Origin: JBGFRR01 sp041695045
Lineage (GTDB): Bacteria > Bacteroidota > Ignavibacteria > UBA10030
Direction of reading: 5' to 3'
DNA length: 33,211 nucleotides
Assembly (NCBI GenBank): GCA_041695045.1
Contig: JBGFRR010000010.1
Coordinates: 1-33,211 of the forward strand
Shown here: positions 30,709 through 33,211 of the stretch, one piece after another
Numbering within the stretch: the first letter of the stretch is position 1
Layout: each line of letters starts with the position of its first letter
Position numbers and translations under genes: made by a program
Notes under the pieces: generated by a model
Told to the model about the DNA's origin: nothing
What the model saw: only the letters and a program-made list of their open reading frames with translations
Database searches by the model: none

Positions 30709-31707
30709 TCAGATAATCCTTCTGAACCTGTTTGCCTCTCGAATCAAATCTGGTTGCGGCCACTGCCTTCGGTCAGCAGGCAAGTGGATTCGTTTGTCCA
30801 GATAAGATTTGAAGTCGGCTACCCCGCCATCTAAACCAAGCCGAGCAAGTTCACGTTCCTGAGCTGTGTTAATCCGCATATGTAAGTTCTCGTCGAGATA
30901 AATCAATGAACGATCAAAAGCTCTATGATAAGTTGGAGAAAGACAGATACCGTTGTTGACTTCATCGCTGCTTCCTTTTGCTCCGACAGGCAAAATGTGT
31001 GCGGCGTCAATCAGACGAAGTTGGATTCTTGTAACTGCATAACGTCGGTCGTAGGCAATGGTTACCTTTCGGCGAAAGTCTGAATCTCGTGAGAGACGAG
31101 AGACTGTGGCTACAACTCGTTGTCGGTCTTTGGCAACCTTCTGAAGATCCTCGGCTCTGATTGGTTCGAGTGCCGCCGCCTTTGTAAGTAGATCAACGGT
31201 TTTTGCTTCTGCTCCGTAAGTGTGCAAGAGTTCGGCGTTAAGAGCGTAGGCTAGGAACTGATCCGGCCGAAAACCAACTGCAATCTCGTTGTTTCCTTTG
31301 GTGACAAAGGAAAAGCCGTGTTGCAGAGCGGTGTGCAGAGCAGTGATAGGAATCTGTATTGAAGGCGAATTGACCGAAAAGCGCTTGTGTCGGCTTAGGT
31401 CGAATCCGGCAAAGCATTTTGAGTTCGGCTCATAGCCGATTAGAAGTGTGGGGCCTACAGGATTGAGTTCGAGCGGTGGTGTTACGCCGGTAAGTTGAAT
31501 GCGGTACTCGTTCTTTGGCCTTGCTGCGCCGCCGCCGTGAGTGAGTGTCCAAATGTAGACCCAAAGCTCAAATACATTCTGCCCGGACTGGACAACAAAG
31601 CGTCTTGGATTCTTGCTCGGCGGCGATATAAGAACAGCAGTAGCACTGGATTCCTCGAGTGCGTCGATGACAGACTGGTTCAACAGCGGAGTTGGAAGTC
31701 GGGCCAC
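30709..31707 (-). CDS. HNH-family restriction endonuclease
   Basis: A 332-residue nuclease with a C-terminal HNH domain: IDAAHILPVGAKGSSDEVNNG with H237 and N252, then ICLSPTYHRAFDRSLIY with H261 and D265, the HNH_2-type arrangement. The cysteine often found before the motif (CxVTG) is absent here (RRYAVTRIQ). The first 220 residues have no recognised domain and probably bind DNA. The start is a GTG at 31707, only 2 nt after the stop of the methylase gene, so the two form a Type II-like restriction-modification pair that cuts foreign DNA lacking the cognate methylation. No ribosome-binding site is visible; coupling to the methylase is likely. Recognition sequence unknown. Composition (about 48% GC) is lower than that of the core genes. 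Confidence 0.82.
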   Translation of the reverse strand: MARLPTPLLNQSVIDALEESSATAVLISPPSKNPRRFVVQSGQNVFELWVYIWTLTHGGGAARPKNEYRIQLTGVTPPLELNPVGPTLLIGYEPNSKCFAGFDLSRHKRFSVNSPSIQIPITALHTALQHGFSFVTKGNNEIAVGFRPDQFLAYALNAELLHTYGAEAKTVDLLTKAAALEPIRAEDLQKVAKDRQRVVATVSRLSRDSDFRRKVTIAYDRRYAVTRIQLRLIDAAHILPVGAKGSSDEVNNGICLSPTYHRAFDRSLIYLDENLHMRINTAQERELARLGLDGGVADFKSYLDKRIHLPADRRQWPQPDLIREANRFRRII

Positions 31708-31709
31708 AG

Positions 31710-32807
31710 TTACGCTTTTGACTTAGATTTGGTCGACCTTTTGTATTTCGATTTCTTCTCCTTTACCTTCCCCGCGGATTTGTTATTGGTTTCCTTGTAT
31801 CTGGTGGAGACACGTTTTCGCCCGCCATCTTCGGGGAGCTTGTCGTCAAACAAGCTTCGCTCGACGCCATTCCACAGACTTGCGGAAGAATAGACCTTGT
31901 AAAAGATAGGATCGGTCTTTTTTGCTTCGACCTTTGAGTCGACTTTGAACCTGCCAATTGCACCCTTGACGTACTCTTCGAGAATTTCACAGCAAATCCA
32001 ATTTCGCTCAAGTCGTTCGCAAACTTCGCCGGCGACACAGCTCCCGGCAAATGGATCAAACACAAGGTCATCGATGTCCGTGAGCATTCGGATGAAGAAT
32101 TCGGGAAGCTGAGCCGGAAAACGAGCCGAATGGGGTTTGACACCGATCTCTTTGCAGTAGCGGAGATAGTTAGAATTGCTTTCGGTGTTTGGAATGGCGA
32201 GAAGATTGGGCGGGATAGCCGCACCATTGTCGCGTTGGAACTTATCGCTAATGTCGTGGCCGCTGGGTCGAAGTTTGGCTTTATAACCGTTCCTGAGCAA
32301 ATCCTTCATCGAATCACTGTAAGGTGCAAGGACACGACGGTTGCTCGCTTTGGGCCAAGGTGTTTTTGAAAGCCAGAAAACGGTGTTGATAGCGTCCTTT
32401 ACTCGAACACGCCTCACGGTTACCCACTCGGCGGGAGTTGGCAGCTTTGCAGGATTCCACCAATAGAATTCCTGAGCCAGATGGAACTTGGCTTCACGGC
32501 AAAGCATCATCAAGAGCTCAAAGTGATACAGACTGCGTGTAGGTTGGCCAGGAATCCACGACCCGCCGATGTCAAGGACAAACGAGCCAGTGGGCTTAAG
32601 AATCCGGTAAAATTCACGTGCGAATGGCCAGAACCATTGCACGTACTTGCCAGCATCAACGTTACCGTAGTCCTTTTTGCGGACTAAACCGAAAGGGGGG
32701 CTTGTGATGATAAGGTCGATTGATTCATCCGAGACGTGGTCTCTGATATATTGTAGAGAGTCTTGGAGAATAATCTTACCGAGTTTTGTCTTGAATACGG
32801 GTTGCAT
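31710..32807 (-). CDS. Beta-class site-specific DNA methyltransferase (likely m4C)
   Basis: A 365-residue DNA methylase from the ATG at 32807 (MQPVFKTKLGKIILQDSLQY); the frame is open to 32870 but the promoter at 32813-32844 lies within that extension. Motif IV TSPPF (35-39) comes first, then ARFPAQLPEFFIRML (motif X region) and motif I VFDPFAGSCVAGEV near 249-262, which is the beta-class order. TSPP is typical of N4-cytosine methylases, DPPY of adenine ones, so m4C is favoured but not certain. The last 40 residues are lysine-rich (KEKKSKYKRSTKSKSKA) and may bind DNA non-specifically. It protects host DNA from the HNH nuclease encoded 2 nt downstream. AT-richer than the core genes; likely acquired. 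Confidence 0.87.
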   Translation of the reverse strand: MQPVFKTKLGKIILQDSLQYIRDHVSDESIDLIITSPPFGLVRKKDYGNVDAGKYVQWFWPFAREFYRILKPTGSFVLDIGGSWIPGQPTRSLYHFELLMMLCREAKFHLAQEFYWWNPAKLPTPAEWVTVRRVRVKDAINTVFWLSKTPWPKASNRRVLAPYSDSMKDLLRNGYKAKLRPSGHDISDKFQRDNGAAIPPNLLAIPNTESNSNYLRYCKEIGVKPHSARFPAQLPEFFIRMLTDIDDLVFDPFAGSCVAGEVCERLERNWICCEILEEYVKGAIGRFKVDSKVEAKKTDPIFYKVYSSASLWNGVERSLFDDKLPEDGGRKRVSTRYKETNNKSAGKVKEKKSKYKRSTKSKSKA

Positions 32808-32812
32808 TGAGC

Positions 32813-32844
32813 TCAATGTAACCAAACCTCTCGACTTATTCAAA
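32813..32844 (-). promoter_or_regulatory. Bacteroidota-type promoter of the R-M operon
   Basis: On the minus strand TTTG (32844-32841), exactly 20 nt, then TACATTGA (32820-32813). The -7-like box ends 5 nt before the methylase ATG at 32807, so the message would be leaderless or nearly so. It rules out the longer start at 32870. Confidence 0.5.
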
Positions 32845-32879
32845 CTTCGATGGTAAGGATGTTGCAGCAAAATAATGGC

Positions 32880-33024
32880 GGCTAACGTTTGCAGGCACTA
32901 CGCCGTTTGTTTTGCCGCTAAGAATGACACGCCCGAAGCCGCATACCCCCGATGCGCTTTAGGCATCGGGGTGAGCAAAACCGTTGAGCGATCCGCCTTT
33001 GGCGGAGAGCGCCGTTGTTGCCGC
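32880..33024 (-). repeat. attC-like composite palindromic element, right copy
   Basis: It shares blocks 32901-32920 and 32971-32990 with the left copy at 30400-30640. A strong hairpin CCCCGATGC/GCATCGGGG (32947-32955 and 32963-32971, 7-nt loop) lies between them, and TCCGCC-TTT-GGCGGA follows at 32992-33006. On the minus strand it runs from GCGGCAACAACGG to AACGTTAGCCGCC: the ends are imperfect inverted repeats, the latter similar to an attC R' box. It sits between the edge gene fragment and the methylase gene, that is, downstream of one ORF and upstream of the next. Confidence 0.5.
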
Positions 33025-33101
33025 TCCTATATTGAAAGTCAAGTGCGCGATAGAACCTCTCTCGTCAAACCAGTTCCCTTTGTGACCAAGCTCCTATTCG
33101 T

Positions 33102-33116
33102 TCCGCCTATGGCGGA
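33102..33116. repeat. TCCGCC-TAT-GGCGGA palindrome
   Basis: A third copy of the 15-nt palindrome seen at 8223-8237 and 32992-33006. It overlaps the stop codon of the edge gene fragment. The bases from 33025 to 33101 show nothing I can assign. Confidence 0.5.
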
Positions 33117-33211
33117 GACATGAACTCAATGCGATAAACAAAGTGCCAGCCATCTTCTGTTAGTCGTGGTCTCTCAATCGACCGACAGCGGCAACACCAT
33201 GGTCTGGCGAA
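33107..33211 (-). CDS. C-terminal 34 residues of an unidentified gene (partial, runs off right edge)
   Basis: On the minus strand the frame is open from the window edge to a TAG at 33107-33109. The translated tail reads RPWCCRCRSIERPRLTEDGW and then HFVYRIEFMSPP, with a charged/aromatic pattern that looks like real coding sequence. It is on the same strand as the R-M genes and is followed by the attC-like element, as a cassette gene would be. Too short to name; it could also be a chance open frame. Confidence 0.35.
   Translation of the reverse strand, partial: FARPWCCRCRSIERPRLTEDGWHFVYRIEFMSPP

Noticed and set aside
30526..30834. 102-codon plus-strand open frame
   Set aside because: It begins within the left attC-like element and runs antisense into the nuclease gene; no ribosome-binding site or domain pattern.
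32875..33123. 82-codon plus-strand open frame
   Set aside because: It lies across the attC-like element and its hairpins, with no start signal; the sequence is better explained as repeat.
1..33211. tRNA, rRNA or riboswitch
   Set aside because: No cloverleaf, rRNA or known riboswitch core was recognised by eye in any intergenic stretch; a covariance-model search would be needed to exclude small RNAs.

Overview
Organism. The window is about 57% GC, gene-dense, and looks like a chromosome segment of a bacterium from the Bacteroidota/Chlorobi/Ignavibacteria (FCB) side of the tree. The evidence is indirect. Several intergenic regions carry a TTG-N20-TAnnTT promoter pattern, like the -33/-7 elements of Bacteroidota. 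rsmA is followed by a remnant of mgtE, a neighbour pair I recall from that group. The YfhO, DPM1-like and GT-C glycosyltransferase set also fits. I cannot name a species.

Layout. (1) 1-3244, minus strand: a nitrate-respiration operon, read as an Rrf2-type Fe-S regulator, a hemerythrin-domain protein, a membrane-anchored dihaem cytochrome c (NarC-like) and narG, which runs off the left edge. (2) 3245-5662, plus strand: a decayed piece of an outer-membrane beta-barrel gene, then an intact secreted M28 metallopeptidase. (3) 5663-7506: a 79-bp tandem duplication, an AT-rich, probably acquired methyltransferase gene and an orphan six-helix membrane protein. (4) 7492-25921, minus strand: an 18-kb, almost gapless surface-polysaccharide cluster. 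It has three GT4 and two GT2 glycosyltransferases, two multispanning GT-C-like proteins (YfhO and GT39/ArnT types), four methyltransferases (one of them C-terminally membrane-anchored), an AsnB-type amidotransferase, a MurJ/Wzx-like flippase and a heparinase II/III-like polysaccharide lyase. A VapC-like PIN toxin with an unlisted 50-residue partner ORF sits inside it. (5) 26127-30307, plus strand: a housekeeping block with rsmA, an mgtE deletion stub, a PAP2 phosphatase, a small conserved protein, aroQ, a HAD hydrolase and acpS. (6) 30308-33211: a restriction-modification pair (m4C/m6A-type methylase plus HNH nuclease) lying between two related, palindrome-rich repeats that resemble integron attC sites, with the tail of another gene at the right edge.

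How the parts work together. In region 1 an Fe-S sensor, a di-iron protein and the nitrate reductase make a plausible nitrate/NO-responsive unit, with the cytochrome passing electrons to or from NarG. In region 4 the DPM1-like enzyme would make polyprenyl-phosphate sugars that the GT-C proteins use on the outer face of the membrane. The soluble GTs build the lipid-linked repeat, the flippase exports it, and the AsnB, methyltransferase and lyase genes modify or trim the product. Many junctions are 4-nt ATGA/GTGA overlaps, so translation is probably coupled. Regions 4 and 5 diverge from one 205-bp spacer with two back-to-back promoters.

The points most worth a second look are the attC-like R-M cassette, the mgtE stub, the hidden VapC partner ORF, the 79-bp duplication and the beta-barrel relic. 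No rRNA, tRNA or CRISPR array was recognised. I did not find a clearly novel multi-gene defence system; the accessory content is the R-M cassette and the toxin pair.
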